A DNA stretch of 64,000 bases from Chrysopilus asiliformis (GCA_964034945.1 OZ035961.1:69157731-69221730); one strand, 5' to 3'. Shown: positions 1 through 11,380, counted from the stretch's first letter. Translations and numbers: made by a program. Notes: generated by a model from the sequence alone, not told the origin.

Positions 1-189
1 AACTTTAGCCGTATTTTTTACTATAGCAATTTATGGCGTACTTTTTTTGAAGTGAAATAGTGAAATAGCACAAGCAAGTGAGCCTACTAGATATCAAACT
101 CCTCGATTTGACTTAAAAAACTAGAAAGCGGCAAAGATTATACTCTAAGATTCTCTACGCACAAGATCGAAATGGTTCCAAAAATTTTC

Positions 190-220
190 GAGATTGTATC
201 CCAATTTGGGATACAATCTC
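190..220. repeat. Perfect 14-bp inverted repeat (hairpin)
   Basis: GAGATTGTATCCCA is followed by a 3-nt spacer and its exact reverse complement. No gene surrounds it and no T-tract follows directly. The rest of bases 1-401 is AT-rich sequence in which I see no gene. Confidence 0.6.
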
Positions 221-517
221 TAAAGTTTGATTTAGATTTGGAGCTTTCGTTATGAGTCTCGGGTTTGAAAGCTTTAAACATTTTATATGATTTGTTTCAA
301 AGTTCTTCGGCTATTCGTTTTACGTATTCGTTGATTTTGTTCGGCATGTTCGTCGACGCAATTCTGTTAATGTTTATCTGACTTCGTTGCATTGATATAC
401 TTAGGGAATGCAATACCGGTATCCCGGTATCCCGAAAACCGGGATACCGGTCATTTTTGTCCGGTATTAAATCCCGGTTTTCGAAGATTCAATACCGGCA
501 TTTCGGTATTGAATTAA

Positions 518-1053
518 CCCTAGACCCGTGTACTGGGCACTGAGTGCCCAGAACGATTTTTGAACCGAAATTAAACATATTTTTAATAAAGAATATGATG
601 AAATGCAATATATTTCTGAAAGATACTGTATGTTAGACTACAAAAAAATACAGATGTCCAAAATTGCATATCTCCGGGGGAGTTGAGGCAGCTGTAAAAA
701 AAATGCGTGATATCATGTACTTGGGCACTCAGTGCCCAACTCAGTACATTTTGTATAAAAATTCTATTTATTTTGACTACAGCTTTGGGTTTTTCCCCTT
801 TTATGATTCTTGTATGCAGATATTATATTGTATTGTTTTATTATATTATTTATATTGTATTGTTGTGATGTATTGCATTGTCTTTCGTTATACGAGCTTA
901 TAAGGTGGTCTATATTCTGAGTCGATTTTTGTAAATTAAATTTTTTCCATTGTATTTCTCACTTGTTTAACGAATAAACCACATTTTTATAATTTGGGCA
1001 CTGAGTGCCCAAGTACACGATAAATGGAAGTTTTATAGTACACGGGTCTAGGG
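518..1053. mobile_element. piggyBac-type MITE (TTAA target)
   Basis: The termini are CCCTAGACCCGTGTACT and its exact reverse complement, flanked by TTAA on both sides (514-517 and 1054-1057). TTAA duplication with a CCCTAG start is the piggyBac signature. There is no transposase; the small reading frame at 664-903 has low complexity. Three copies of a GGGCACTSAGTGCCC palindrome lie at about 535-549, 723-737 and 996-1010. It is inserted inside the hAT element. Confidence 0.85.
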
Positions 1054-1639
1054 TTAAACACCCGTATTCATTTTTGTCCGGTATTAAATCCCTCATTAAA
1101 GTCTTTCTCACCCAGGCGACGACGCATACTCATTCATGTGATGGACGAAAAATCGGTATTGTTGTTTTAAAAAAATTCTTTCGTTTAGATTGATTTGTAT
1201 ATTTCATACTTACATTGCGCCAGGAGAGCGTAAAAGATTGTGGCGAGCCAAAGGGTTTTCTTCTAATTTGGAAGATATTTCCATTTCACAACAGAGACAA
1301 TTCGTTTTAGAAGTTTATTCTGTATCGCAATTGCAAAGCATTCATTTTTCTATTACCTATTAATTCATCGCATAGAACTGTAAAGCAATGCACGCGTGTC
1401 CAGTCACCTAGCTCCAAGTGAGATAGACAATACCAAATTCAAAGTTGGGTGAGCGCTCAGGTGACGGCGTCGCTTGGGTGAGAAAGACAATACGGGTGAA
1501 AATATTTTTCCTACCGTTCTTATTTATTTGTGTAAAGTGTAAGTTCGGTGGAGATAAAACCAGACGAACATTTACTGAAATCAAAGCTGCACACCAAATA
1601 AACTTTTGGGTGTGTATTCTTAGTTATTTGAATCTTAAA

Positions 1640-2860
1640 AATAAAAAAACTTTTTAAAAAAAAAGTAAAAAAAACCGACTTAAAAATGCACTAAAAAGGA
1701 AAAAATAATTTTTTTTTGGAAGTTGGTGCCAAAATAGAAACAAACAATTTGCTCTCTTTTATTGTACAATATATAAAATTAAAAAATTTCTAATAAATAA
1801 AATTATTATTTATTGAATTGTACCAAAAGTTTTTGTTTTCTAATAAGTCACAGAGATGAGATTCAAACCATTATTTTTTTACAGCCTACCTACATAATAT
1901 AAACATAACAAAAGCTATATTTGCCAATCTGGCAATTATTGAAAACCCGTATGGTGATTTAAGTGAACAGTTGTACCAAAATTACACTTTGAAGTCAAAG
2001 TTTTCAATGAGATTTTTTAAAATTTGTTCCAATCGGATTTTGATGTATGGAAGTTTTATGTAGAATCATATCCTAAATAACTTTTGTTCTTGCACTTTTT
2101 TGATAAAATGCACTGTTTTTGAGATATTCGCAAAAAACGATTTCGTTCGTATGGGGGGTACCCCCCCTAATGGACCGTTTTCGCCCATTAACGAACTTAG
2201 CCTCGCATTTTACGAAAAACGGATCTGCGCAAAATTTCAAGGCTCTAGCTCAATCCGTGCGTCCGCAATCGAGTTCACAGACAGACGGACAGACGGACGG
2301 ACGGACATGCGGAAATCAAAATCTTTTGTCATTCCTAACACACTGGTGTAATTCATTTTTGTGTGTGATGACGGGATCTTGGCGTTACAAACGGTAAGGC
2401 AAAGTTAGTATACCCTTTGGTATTCCATACCATACGGGTATAAAAATTTCAGCGGTATTGTTCCTTACTTGGCACGTTGCCCTTAACCCACGTCAACATT
2501 AACAAATATTCTTTTGTTTTTGGGTAAGCTCCGTTAAAATTAAAAAAATATTCTTTTGTCAGATGTCGTCACGAAAGATAAAATATTTTCATTTGGATAG
2601 CAGTAATAGAATTGGTGATAGCTGTAAAAGTAACACTCAAGAAATATGAATAGAAGTCCTCTTTAAGTTTCTATTTTGGCCCCAACTTCCAAAAAAATTA
2701 TTTTTTCCTTTTTAGTGCACTTTTAGATTGTACAATAAAAGAGAGCAAATTGTTTGTTTCTATTTTGGCACCAACTTCCAAAAAAAAAATATTTTTTCCT
2801 TTTTAGTGCATTTTAAGTCGGTTTTTTTTTACTTTTTTTTAAAAAGTTTTTTATTTTATA
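1640..2860. mobile_element. Foldback-like element with about 130-bp inverted arms
   Basis: Bases 1640-1769 and 2729-2860 are near-perfect reverse complements (poly-A/T rich, with TTGTACAATAAAAGAGAGCA and CCAACTTCC blocks). A partial third copy of the right arm lies at about 2671-2717. A DINE-1-like copy occupies the interior. No gene is present and the exact ends are unclear because of the A/T runs. Confidence 0.6.
1902..2445 (-). mobile_element. DINE-1-like (Helentron-associated, HINE) element
   Basis: Read on the minus strand it starts TTATACCCGTATGG, carries a GTCC/GTCT core (2277-2310), and ends in the stem-loop TTGCCAAATTGGCAA-like motif followed by ATAGCTTTTGTTATG. Subterminal inverted ACCCGTATGGTGA repeats lie at both ends. 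GTCY core, subterminal inverted repeats and a 3' hairpin are the published features of Drosophila DINE-1/HINE elements. At least eight copies or fragments occur in the window. The reading frames across it (2100-2397) are repeat shadows. Confidence 0.7.
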
Positions 2861-2889
2861 ATTTTTAGTGACTTTTGGTATTATACATA

Positions 2890-3345
2890 TTATATAGATA
2901 TATTTAATGTTAGGAAATGGGTAGAGCTGCGCCCCACGTGCGAAAACGGCGTTACGAATCGATAGCCTTCAACCCCCTTAGTGACACTGGAAAGTTTCAT
3001 TAAGATCGGACCAGCCAATTCGAAGATACCAGGCGAGGGGTATCGAGGGGAGGGAAAAGTCAGGTTTTGTAGTGGAAAATCAAACCCCTTAGCCTTCTTA
3101 GTAATACTGTAAAGCTTCATTAAGATCGGACCACCGAATTCGAAGATACCAGGCGAGGAGTGTCGAAGGGGAATTTTCTCAGAGGGGATACCTATCTAGA
3201 TCGTATTTTTGTCCCCGAAAATCCCTAACACCCAAGTTTCATGAAAATCGTTAGGCCTGTTTTCGAGATCCATTGTGCAGACAGACAGACTGACAGACAG
3301 AAGGACGACAGTCCTAGTATTATATTATAGGATATACCTATTTAA
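2890..3345. repeat. Diverged tandem block with GACA-rich tail
   Basis: Two diverged about 120-bp blocks share CATTAAGATCGGACCA and TTCGAAGATACCAGGCGA. They are followed by a CAGACAGACAGACTGACAGA stretch near 3278. The phrase TTTAATGTTAGGAAATGGGT occurs at both 2903 and 3340, so the segment is itself flanked by a direct repeat. It resembles the 3' part of a GTCY-type non-autonomous element. No gene. Confidence 0.4.
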
Positions 3346-3529
3346 TGTTAGGAAATGGGTAGAGCAAAACTTTAATCGTTCCAAACAGCGAATTTTTAGG
3401 GATGGCAACAGTAAGTTGTAAACTAAATTTTAGAGGTCGACAGCAAAAATTTTGGTCACCAACATTTTTTAGATCGACAGAAACCTTTCGTTAACCTTAC
3501 AGACTTCTAAACATTAGAAATTTGAGGGT

Positions 3530-4225
3530 TGAAGGATTCGCTGCCCCCCAAAATATACGCATAAAAATTTTCAGACCGATCGGACCATCCGATTAGGGGA
3601 CAGGGGAGGGGTTAAGAAGCGAAAGGGGTAGGGGAAAATAGATAAGGGGAAAACACTAGCCGTCCCCCAAAATGTGAGCATACAAATTTTCAGATCGATC
3701 GGACCATCCGATTGGGAGTTGATAGGGGAGGGGTTAAGAAGCGAAAGGGGTAGGGGAAAATAGATAAGGGGAAAACACTAGCCGTCCCCCAAAATGTGAG
3801 CATACAAATTTTCAGATCGATCGGACCATCCGATTGGGAGTTGATAGGGGAGGGGTTAAGAAGCGAAAGGGGTAGGGGAAAATAGATAAGGGGAAAACAC
3901 TAGCCGTCCCCCAAAATGTGAGCATACAAATTTTCAGATCGATCGGACCATCCGATTGGGAGTTGACAGGGGAGGGGTTAAGAAGCGAAAGGGGTAGGGG
4001 AAAATAGATAAGGGGAAAACACTAGCCGTCCCCCAAAAAGGTACGCATACAAATTTTCAGACCGATCGGACCATCCGATTGGGAGTTGACAGGGGAGGGG
4101 TTAAGAAGCGAAAGGGGTAGGGGAAAATAGATAAGGGGAAAACACTAGCCGTCCCCCAAAATGTACGCATACAAATGTTCAGATCGATCGGACCATCCGA
4201 TTGGGAGTTGACAGGGGAGGGGAAG
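3530..4225. repeat. 122-bp tandem repeat, about 5-6 copies
   Basis: The block starting CACTAGCCGTCCCCCAAAAT recurs at 3654, 3776, 3898 and onward, with a period of 122 bp by position counting. Copies are very similar, which suggests recent expansion. Each contains AGATCGATCGGACCATCCGA and a G-rich stretch. It lies inside the hAT element. Confidence 0.8.
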
Positions 4226-4739
4226 GCCGGGAAACGTCGGAGAGAGGGGAAATTAAAATGGGACCAACTAGGGAGTGAACTCTGTCATCCACCAACGTTT
4301 CAACAAAATCCATGCAACGCACCCAAGTACTGCGTGAACATAAATAAATAAATAAATAAAATAAATAAAATAAAAAGTACAGCAAATTTGAACTGAATAA
4401 TTTAACAAGGAAGTTTTAACACAAATAATTTCGTTGAAAACCGGTTTTAATACCGGGATCCCGGTATTATCATTTTACAATACCGAAATACCGGTATAGA
4501 GATTTTCTCCGGTATTGCATTCCCTAGATATACTATTCGACTATTCGCTGTGTTGTTGTGCTTATGCATAGAAGGTTTCAGGAGGAAAATTTCATTGACT
4601 GCTCAAATTTGATTGAAGCCGCATTTTTGTTTTTTCAGCTCTTGTATTTTATATTTACCTTTTTATATTTTGCATTAATTATTTTAAAATGATTAAGCAA
4701 AGGCAATATAATAAAGACAACAGGTCTCATGGCACAAAG

Positions 4740-5100
4740 TGCATAATAAGTTCATGTATTAGTTGAGGTTCTACTGTATTTTTATGTATGAAAAGTTAAT
4801 GTAAAATTATATTCTAAGCAATTTTGTAGTATAAAGTTTTTCGATCGGACGTACCGTTTTTGAGAAAATCACTAAAAACTTTTCAACTTGTATGGGGGAG
4901 GGGGGAAAAAGTGGTCCGATTTTGCCGGTTAACGAACTCGTCCTTACTTTTTACGAAACAATCATTCATACCAAATTTCAAGTCTCCAGTTCAATTCCTT
5001 CGAGAGTTATCGTGTCCATATTACATATGAGATATAAAATTGCTACACGGTAAAAAATCTTGGAGTAAATTCCAATCAAAACTGGATTAAGCTGGACCTA
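4740..5100. repeat. Degenerate DINE-1-like fragment
   Basis: Motifs shared with the DINE-1-like family in the same order include a poly-G block after TTGTATGGGGGA, TTAACGAACTCGTCC, and TCAAGTCTCCAGTTCAATTCC. Both ends and the GTCY core are missing. Confidence 0.4.
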
Positions 5101-5103
5101 TAT

Positions 5104-5410
5104 GCAGTGGCGTAGCGAGGGGGGGGGCAGTCCGCCCCGGGCGGCACTCTTTATGGGGCGGCAAATTCACGACATTTCGGAACAAATTTTAAAAAATGTT
5201 TCAACACATTTCGGAACAATGAAAAAATTGGGTGTTAAAAGATATAGCGACAATGCTTCGAATCTTTCTAACAATAGGAATAAGCGTAGCAAGTTGCGAA
5301 AGGAGTTTTTCGAAGCTAAAGCTTTAAAAAATTATTTGGGATCGACTATGAGCACGTTAAGATTAAGCAATTTGGCTCTTTTGTCAATTGAGGAAAAATT
5401 AACCAAATAA
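5104..5410 (+). pseudogene. hAT transposase C-terminal remnant next to one hAT end
   Basis: The segment begins CAGTGGCGTAGCGAGGGGGG, which matches the CAGTGGCGTA-type ends I know from hAT elements of the ZMYM-like group. It encodes about 100 residues ending SNLALLSIEEKLTK, typical of the very C-terminus of hAT transposases with a dimerisation domain. The catalytic domain and the opposite inverted repeat are absent, so this is an internally deleted or truncated relic. Confidence 0.5.
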
Positions 5411-6599
5411 ATCGATTTCGACAGCATACCCAACTAACATTGATTTAAACATTTGGGTAACAGCGACGTCGCTGTTTTTCGACGAAGATTTGGTGCCTCC
5501 GGAGGAACAGTTGTGACTTAACAGCGACGTTTGAGTGATGTCGACGTGACGTATTTGGCGCAACACTTTTCCCAAGAATTTGCCCACGGAGGCACACGCT
5601 GTGAGGTAACAACGACGTCGCTGTTGAATATGGAATCTGTCATTCGTTTTTTGATAGTGTGTGTTAACAGAAGGTACTTAATACTATAAATATGCGAAAA
5701 TTGTATTAGGTGTGATAGTTATAAGACATTAATAAATGTGTGCTTCCATCGAATGTGTAGTTCTATCGCTTATGTGTAGTTTCATCGAATATTTATATAT
5801 AAATAATGGAAGACATATTTTATGACTGCCAATCTGAATGAAATTAAATAATGGCATTTTGATGATTTTTCAGATCAAAAACTCCAAATGAATGAAATTC
5901 TTTCGATGAAAGTGTTTGTGTTGCTTCCAAAAAAAATTACTCATAATTTTGCAAAAAAGGGAATTTTTCATGAAAATCTGAAAAAAATTGGCATAAAAAC
6001 TTTAACAAAAAACGATTCAAACTATTTTCTAAGAGAAGGTATTATTCCAAAAACTGATTTTTTTCTAATCAGGTTCATGAAATAGTACTGAAAAAGCCTT
6101 TAATTAGATTTACAAAACTCGCAAATCGTTTAACAAAATCAGCGCCATATTTTAAAGTGAAATACTGTGGCAACTAAAATTACACATGCTTGGACACAAT
6201 GCCGAATACGTAAATATTGCATAGATAAAAATTGTTGACCGACGACTCATTCCTGTTCGACACCAATACAATTTCGTCATACGAATCTAACTGTAAAAAT
6301 CGTCAACGGAAAATAATCGTTTAACAGTCTTTTTTTATATGAAAATGAGTCTGTGAAGTTCATTTCTGGGTTTGCGCTACAAATTTATAAAATATGCAAT
6401 ATTCTCATAATTTATTATCCTTTTTTTTGTGATAAAAAAAAATATTGTCTGCAACATATATTTAAATGAATACAAAAAATATTAATATAATACGAATATT
6501 TACAGGCATAGTTTTTTGCATTTAATATTTGATTTGAGACTGACAGGCTCACTTCTGGGGTTTAGGGTTAAGAATTCATTTTATCAAATAAAAATAACA
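5411..6599. other. AT-rich region without recognisable genes
   Basis: A GC-richer patch (5455-5625) contains palindromes ACAGCGACGTCGCTGT (about 5460-5475) and a relative near 5610. The rest is AT-rich. The small reading frame at 5888-6085 is Lys/Phe/Ile-rich low-complexity sequence with no recognisable family. Confidence 0.4.
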
Positions 6600-6839
6600 A
6601 TAATCACTTTTTTTGTGTAATTACATTTCATTTTTGCACATGTGCATTTAAGCGTGTAAAATTTCATATAATTTAAACTTTTGCAGATGTGAAAATGGTT
6701 GCATTTAAGCAAGTATTGCAATTAAGCGTGTTTCATTTATCCGTGTATATTTATATGAAAAATGCTTAAAAATCCTCCATGCACAAATTACACGAGTTTT
6801 GCATTTACGCGTGTTGCATTTAAGCGCGTTCTACTGTAG
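6600..6839. repeat. Array of GCATTTAAGCGTGT motifs, pogo-like right end
   Basis: GCATTTAAGCGTGT and close variants recur about six times, ending GCGCGTTCTACTGTA. Read backwards, the end is CAGTAGAACGCGC next to TA, which resembles pogo/Tigger-type termini. I could not find the opposite end. Confidence 0.4.
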
Positions 6840-6860
6840 TATTAGAAATTTTTATAACTT

Positions 6861-7746
6861 TTTTACTTTCTTCTACGGAGTATAATAAAGTATTGTATTC
6901 ATAAAAAATTTCGACCTCTTAATTTTGCCTAAAAAACATTTCCCGATCACTCCTGAGTCGATTGGAGTCATATTTAAAAAATGTCTTTCTGTCTGTCAGT
7001 CTGTCAGTCTGTGTCCAAGATTTCTCAAAAACTAATAGAGCTAGCGCCATGAAATTTTATAGGAATGTTGGGTCCTGAAATGGAACGATCCTATCAACTT
7101 TTGGTGGAAATCCGTTAACCGGAAGTATCCAAAATGGCGGTTTTTCAAAAATCGCAATTTTGTTTTTCTCGATTTACTCCCAAACTACGCGTTTTTTAGT
7201 GGCCTTAAGTATGACAAAACTTGGAGAAAATAAAATTTCCCACACTTTTGTCTTTAGCTATAACTCGATATCTCCACCTGTTATCGAGATAAACCGTTAT
7301 TTCCAAAAAAACAGTTTTTTGCGATTATCTCGAAAACTAACGGGTTTTTGCTGACTGAATGTATGAAGTGAATTAATGAGAATGGCATTCTGCACAATTT
7401 TGTTTCTTACCGTTATCCGTTATATTTTACCGTTATTGAGATATTTTCATTAATATGTAAAAAATCATATTTTTGCGAATAATTTGCAAACTAACGGTTT
7501 CTCGACAAATCATTTAAAAGAATAATTAAAGATGTTAACATTTTCTACATTTTTGCCATTTACCGTAAATTGATATCTTTTACAGTTCTCAAGTTATCTC
7601 AAATTTTGTACGTTTTTGATATTTTTGAATAAACCAAGAATTTATTGGGAGGTCGTCTTAGGTTGACAACGCGACAGGGCTCTAGCGTAAATTGCGCAGG
7701 GTCGTAGATTTTGTAGAAGAAAGTTTTGTGTTGACCACAACTGATA
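6861..7746 (+). mobile_element. Second GTCY-type non-autonomous repeat family
   Basis: It starts TTTTACTTTCTTCTACGGAG and contains TCGAGTCGATTGGAGTCATA-like sequence, then a GTCT/GTCA run (6989-7012). The same start and core recur at 63741-64000. Downstream is AT-rich sequence with repeated cleft phrases such as TTACCGTTAT. Bases 7498-7746 form a unit repeated at 8876-9127. Non-coding. Confidence 0.5.
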
Positions 7747-7747
7747 T

Positions 7748-8340
7748 TTATACCCGTATGGTGAAACCAAAGGGTATATTAACTTTGCCTTACCGTTTGT
7801 AACGCCAAGATCCCGTCATCGCACAAAAAAATGAATTACACCAGTGTATTTAGAATGATAAAAATATTTAATTTTTGCATGTCCGTCCGTCTGTCTGTCC
7901 GTCTGTCTGTCCGTCTGTCCGTCTGTCCGTCTGTCCGTCTGTCCGTCTGTCCGTCTGTGGCGCGGATTGCGGGCGCACGGATTGAGCTAGAGACTTGAAA
8001 TTTTGCGCAGATTCGTTTTTCGTAAAATGCGAGGCTAAGTTCGTTAATGGGCAAAAATGGACCATTAGGGGGGGTACCCCCCATACGAACGAAATCGTTT
8101 TTTGTGAATATCTCAAAAACGGTGCATCTTATCAAAAAAGTCCAAGAACAAAAGTTATTTAGGATATGATTCTAAATAAAACTCCAATACATCAAAATCC
8201 GATTGGAACAAATTTTAAAAAATCTTATTGGAAAGTTTGACTTCAAAGTGGAATTTTGGTACAACTGCTCGAATTTTGATACGAATATCACCATACGGGT
8301 CTCCAATGATTGCCAGATTGGCAATTATAGCTTTTATGTT
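7748..8340 (+). mobile_element. DINE-1-like (HINE) element
   Basis: It starts TTATACCCGTATGG, has a long GTCC/GTCT core (7880-7957), conserved TTCGTTAATGGGCAAAAATG and GGGGGGGTACCCCCC blocks, and ends with a TTGCCAGATTGGCAA hairpin and ATAGCTTTTATG. It is inserted exactly at the end of the 7498-7746 repeat unit. The 82- and 99-residue open frames on the minus strand are read-through of the GTCY core. Confidence 0.75.
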
Positions 8341-8875
8341 TTTAGTTTAATTTAGTATTAAAGTCGAAAATTTTGAATAAATTGTAGACATTAATATTAA
8401 AAGTATTTAAGTTCAATACACAATAAAAAATTGTTAAAATATGAAGGCAAAAAGGGCTAATTTTTTTTCAAAAATTCGCATGTATTAAATTCTAATCCAA
8501 AATTTTATTAAGATTTCGTCAATATAATTTTTGGATTGAAAAATACTCCAGGATTTTTTGCCGTGTAGTCTAAGGAAATGATCAAATCAAAAATAAATTA
8601 ATAAACGGTCCATCAATAAACATCTTTCCTCTAAAGAAAATAATTAGAATCCGAAAAGGAAGATTTTTTTAAAATCTCAACGAATCCAATACGCCTGCTT
8701 AAAGTGAAAAATGCTACAATACAGAATTAAAAAAAAAAACAAAAATTCACAGGCGACGAAACATGTCATTGAACTTTGTACCTCGCATATTGGCTATCAA
8801 ACAATGAATGAATCAGAACAACTTTGACACAACACACATACGAACACAAAATTTTTAAAGCTTTTAAACCCAAAC
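8341..8875. other. AT-rich sequence, nothing recognised
   Basis: I see no open frame of interest, no splice pattern and no inverted termini. Confidence 0.4.
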
Positions 8876-9127
8876 GGTTTTTCGACAAATCAGTTAAAAG
8901 AATAATTAAAGATGTTAAAATTTTCTACATTTTTGCCATTTACCGTAAATTGATATCTTTTACCGTTCTCAAGTTATCTCAAATTTTGTACGTTTTTGAT
9001 ATTTTTGGATGAACCAACAATTTATTGGGAGGTCGTCTTAGGTTGACAACGCGACAGGGCTCTAGCGTAAATTGCGCAGGGTCGTAGATTTTGTAGAAGA
9101 AAGTTTTGTGTTGACCACAACTGATAT
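8876..9127. repeat. Direct repeat of 7498-7746 (about 250 bp)
   Basis: Nearly identical to 7498-7746, from CGACAAATCA to GACCACAACTGATATTT. It includes the GC-richer block GGGAGGTCGTCTTAGGTTGA. The upstream copy was interrupted at its end by the DINE-1-like element; here the sequence continues into unique DNA. Confidence 0.75.
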
Positions 9128-9418
9128 TTCTATTGGTAACACTGATGGTGGCTTTTTTCTGACACATAATTAGAGATTCCATATGCCGCGTTTTACAAGC
9201 TTTTATTTATGTCGTATTCGACTGACATGCTCTTTTTGCTCAAAAGTTGCTGTTTCCAAGAATATGTAGTCGATAGGGATTTTTGTATCCCTAGAAAAAG
9301 AGTTGCGTATTCGAGTGACCAAGGTACTGCGTGTACGAGCAGTTTTCGAGCAATTTTGTCATCTCTCGAATGTCGTCAGATTTGAGGTTAAGGCTAACAA
9401 AATCGTATCGAATCCAGA

Positions 9419-9512
9419 ATGGAAAATTATTTTGTAGATTTATTGGATTTATCTTCATCTAGTAAAGAATATTTTCATTTGACCGCAATTGTATTAGAAC
9501 AGAGTGAAGTTA
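9419..9512 (+). pseudogene. Short open frame cut by a transposon end
   Basis: An ATG at 9419 opens a frame of about 31 codons beginning MENYFVDLLDLSSSS, which runs straight into the inverted repeat of the Harbinger-like element at 9513. It could be the first exon of a host gene or an older transposon gene. I do not recognise the family, and the frame beyond 24963 does not continue convincingly. Confidence 0.25.
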
Positions 9513-10808
9513 AGCAGGGTTTATACACAGCAAGTAACTCGCGGCAAGTAAAGACAGGTAAGTAGTTAGCTTAGTTTACACGTTACAAGTAAATCACTTC
9601 AAGTAGAATGACAGCCGAACGAAAACATAACCTAAAATTTTCTGAGGAAAAATATTACGACACTTTTTGACGTGGATACGTCTTGGATTTTGGTTATGGG
9701 GGTACAAATTAGAAAATCGGCTTGCTGCCATGATAACAAATTTGCAATCGATGAAACTCGATAGTTTGTGGTGACATCCGAACAGAAACTGTGTTACAAG
9801 ATCCGGCCTACATTAAAGCATTGTTTAGGGTATTTTGTTATGTTAAACTATGTTCAATTATCTTTTTAAGAATCAAAATCTAAATTTTTACTGCCGCTGT
9901 TATGCTGTGTTTGCTGCTTGTAGTACAGATTTCACATTTATACTCTTTTTTATGCTCCTCCTTTGTGTGTATTGAATCTGATGTATTGAATGTCATGTTA
10001 TTTCGTTCTTTTCTCCTCTTAACGGCAAAAGCGCTTGCTGTGGTTTCCGACTCTTGTTCTTGGGAACGAAAATGATTTCTATTTAAGTTGTCGCTTCTTG
10101 TTCAAAACGGTTTGTGGGTCTCGCATAAAAATGAATGAAAGCCTCGAGCGATGGCTGTTGGGTATGATGTATTTCATTAGTAAAAGAGCGATATTTCGCT
10201 CCTAGCATTAAAATTCTGTTCAGGGTTCTGACTTTTGATTTTCGAAATCGTAGTAAATCGGCCGAAAAATAGTGGTAGAATCGATGAAATAGTAAATTTA
10301 TGTAAAACCTTCGTTTAATTTGAACGAAAGACTAGAAATGGGAGCGTTTTGAACACTGTATCTATGATATAAATATAAATATATAAAAATAAATAAACAA
10401 ATTTCACACTTCTCTTATCATAAACCAATTATAAATAAAATTATTATACCCGTATGGTGAAACCGAATATCTCAAAAACGGTGCATCTTATCAAAAAAGT
10501 GCAAGAACAAAAGTTATTTAGGATATGATTCTACATAAAACTGCCATACATGCCATTGTCATTGAAAAGTTTGACTCCAAAGTGGAATTTTGATACTTAA
10601 ATCAACATACAAGGTCTGTTCGATATGAGTCCTGGACTTACTCGGAGTAAAATTTTTTACTCTTTTCTGTTCGATATGAGTCCTGGACTTACTCCGAATT
10701 TACTCCGAACTTACTCTTACTTTTAGCTGGAGTAAACTTTTGATAGCTGATATTTGTCAGACATAACCTCTCTTTTACAGTGTTTGGAAGTTAAGAAAAA
10801 TTTATAAA

Positions 10809-10878
10809 ATGTGTAATTATGAAAATTTATATGTTGAAAATCATGACGGAGAATTTCGAGTATACCAAGTTGAGCATA
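10809..10878 (+). pseudogene. Conserved short exon of the TAYAA-flanked element
   Basis: An ATG opens MCNYENLYVEN and continues about 23 codons, with similar sequence at the equivalent place in copy B (27678-27748), where a GTAAGT donor follows. Conservation of frame in both copies suggests a first coding exon of the element's own gene. No family recognised. Confidence 0.3.
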
Positions 10879-11380
10879 AGTTTACAAAACAGGTTTCATG
10901 AAATACATTTAATATATTAAAGGACAGTTCAAACGTGACTAAAGCTAGCATCAGACGAGCACACAAAACCTTAACACGTGTGATGACTGACGTCACGAAA
11001 AAAACTCAAAACACATTTCAAACACATCTGACACGACACGTCCTTACACTTGAAATGTGTTGTTATCAGACGGTGTGAAATTTTTTTCCACACAATCGGA
11101 TTTTTGTCCCAAAACGTGTTAACGTCGCTAGTCTTCCCACGAAATTTTGTCACACAATTACACACTGTGTTACGCAGATTGAGTAGTTATCAGACGGAGT
11201 GAAAAGCCTCAAAAGGTGTGATGATGAAAGACGTTTGACAGCAGTCGAAATCGTCTGACACACTGATTTGCTATCAGACGGTGTGATAGCTCGCTGACAT
11301 TTTGTGTATTTTTCTCGGTCATTGCTTGTCAAAATTGTGCGCTAATTTAAATTTGTGAATAAAAATAAAATTAAATCAAA

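Larger units (their letters stand above)
402..4526. mobile_element. hAT-superfamily element, no transposase seen
   Basis: The ends are inverted repeats reading TAGGGAATGCAATACCGG, flanked on both sides by the same 8-bp sequence GATATACT (394-401 and 4527-4534). An 8-bp target duplication and a TARNG-type start are hallmarks of hAT. Both ends carry subterminal CCGGTATCCCGG-like palindromes (around 410-510 and 4437-4515). The element has been filled by later insertions: a piggyBac-type MITE, a foldback with a DINE-1-like copy, and a 122-bp tandem array. No hAT transposase is visible, so it is non-autonomous. Confidence 0.8.

Noticed and set aside
5399..5626. MITE bounded by GCGACGTCGCTG palindromes
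   Set aside because: Palindromes are present but I could not find matching flanks or consistent ends.
5888..6085. 65-residue Lys/Phe/Ile-rich protein
   Set aside because: AT-rich composition explains the open frame; no homologous motif or conserved context.
7836..8135. 82- to 99-residue proteins rich in TDRRTDGQ (also 2100-2397, 46629-46965, 60151-60451)
   Set aside because: They are translations of the GTCY core of DINE-1-like copies, in more than one frame each.
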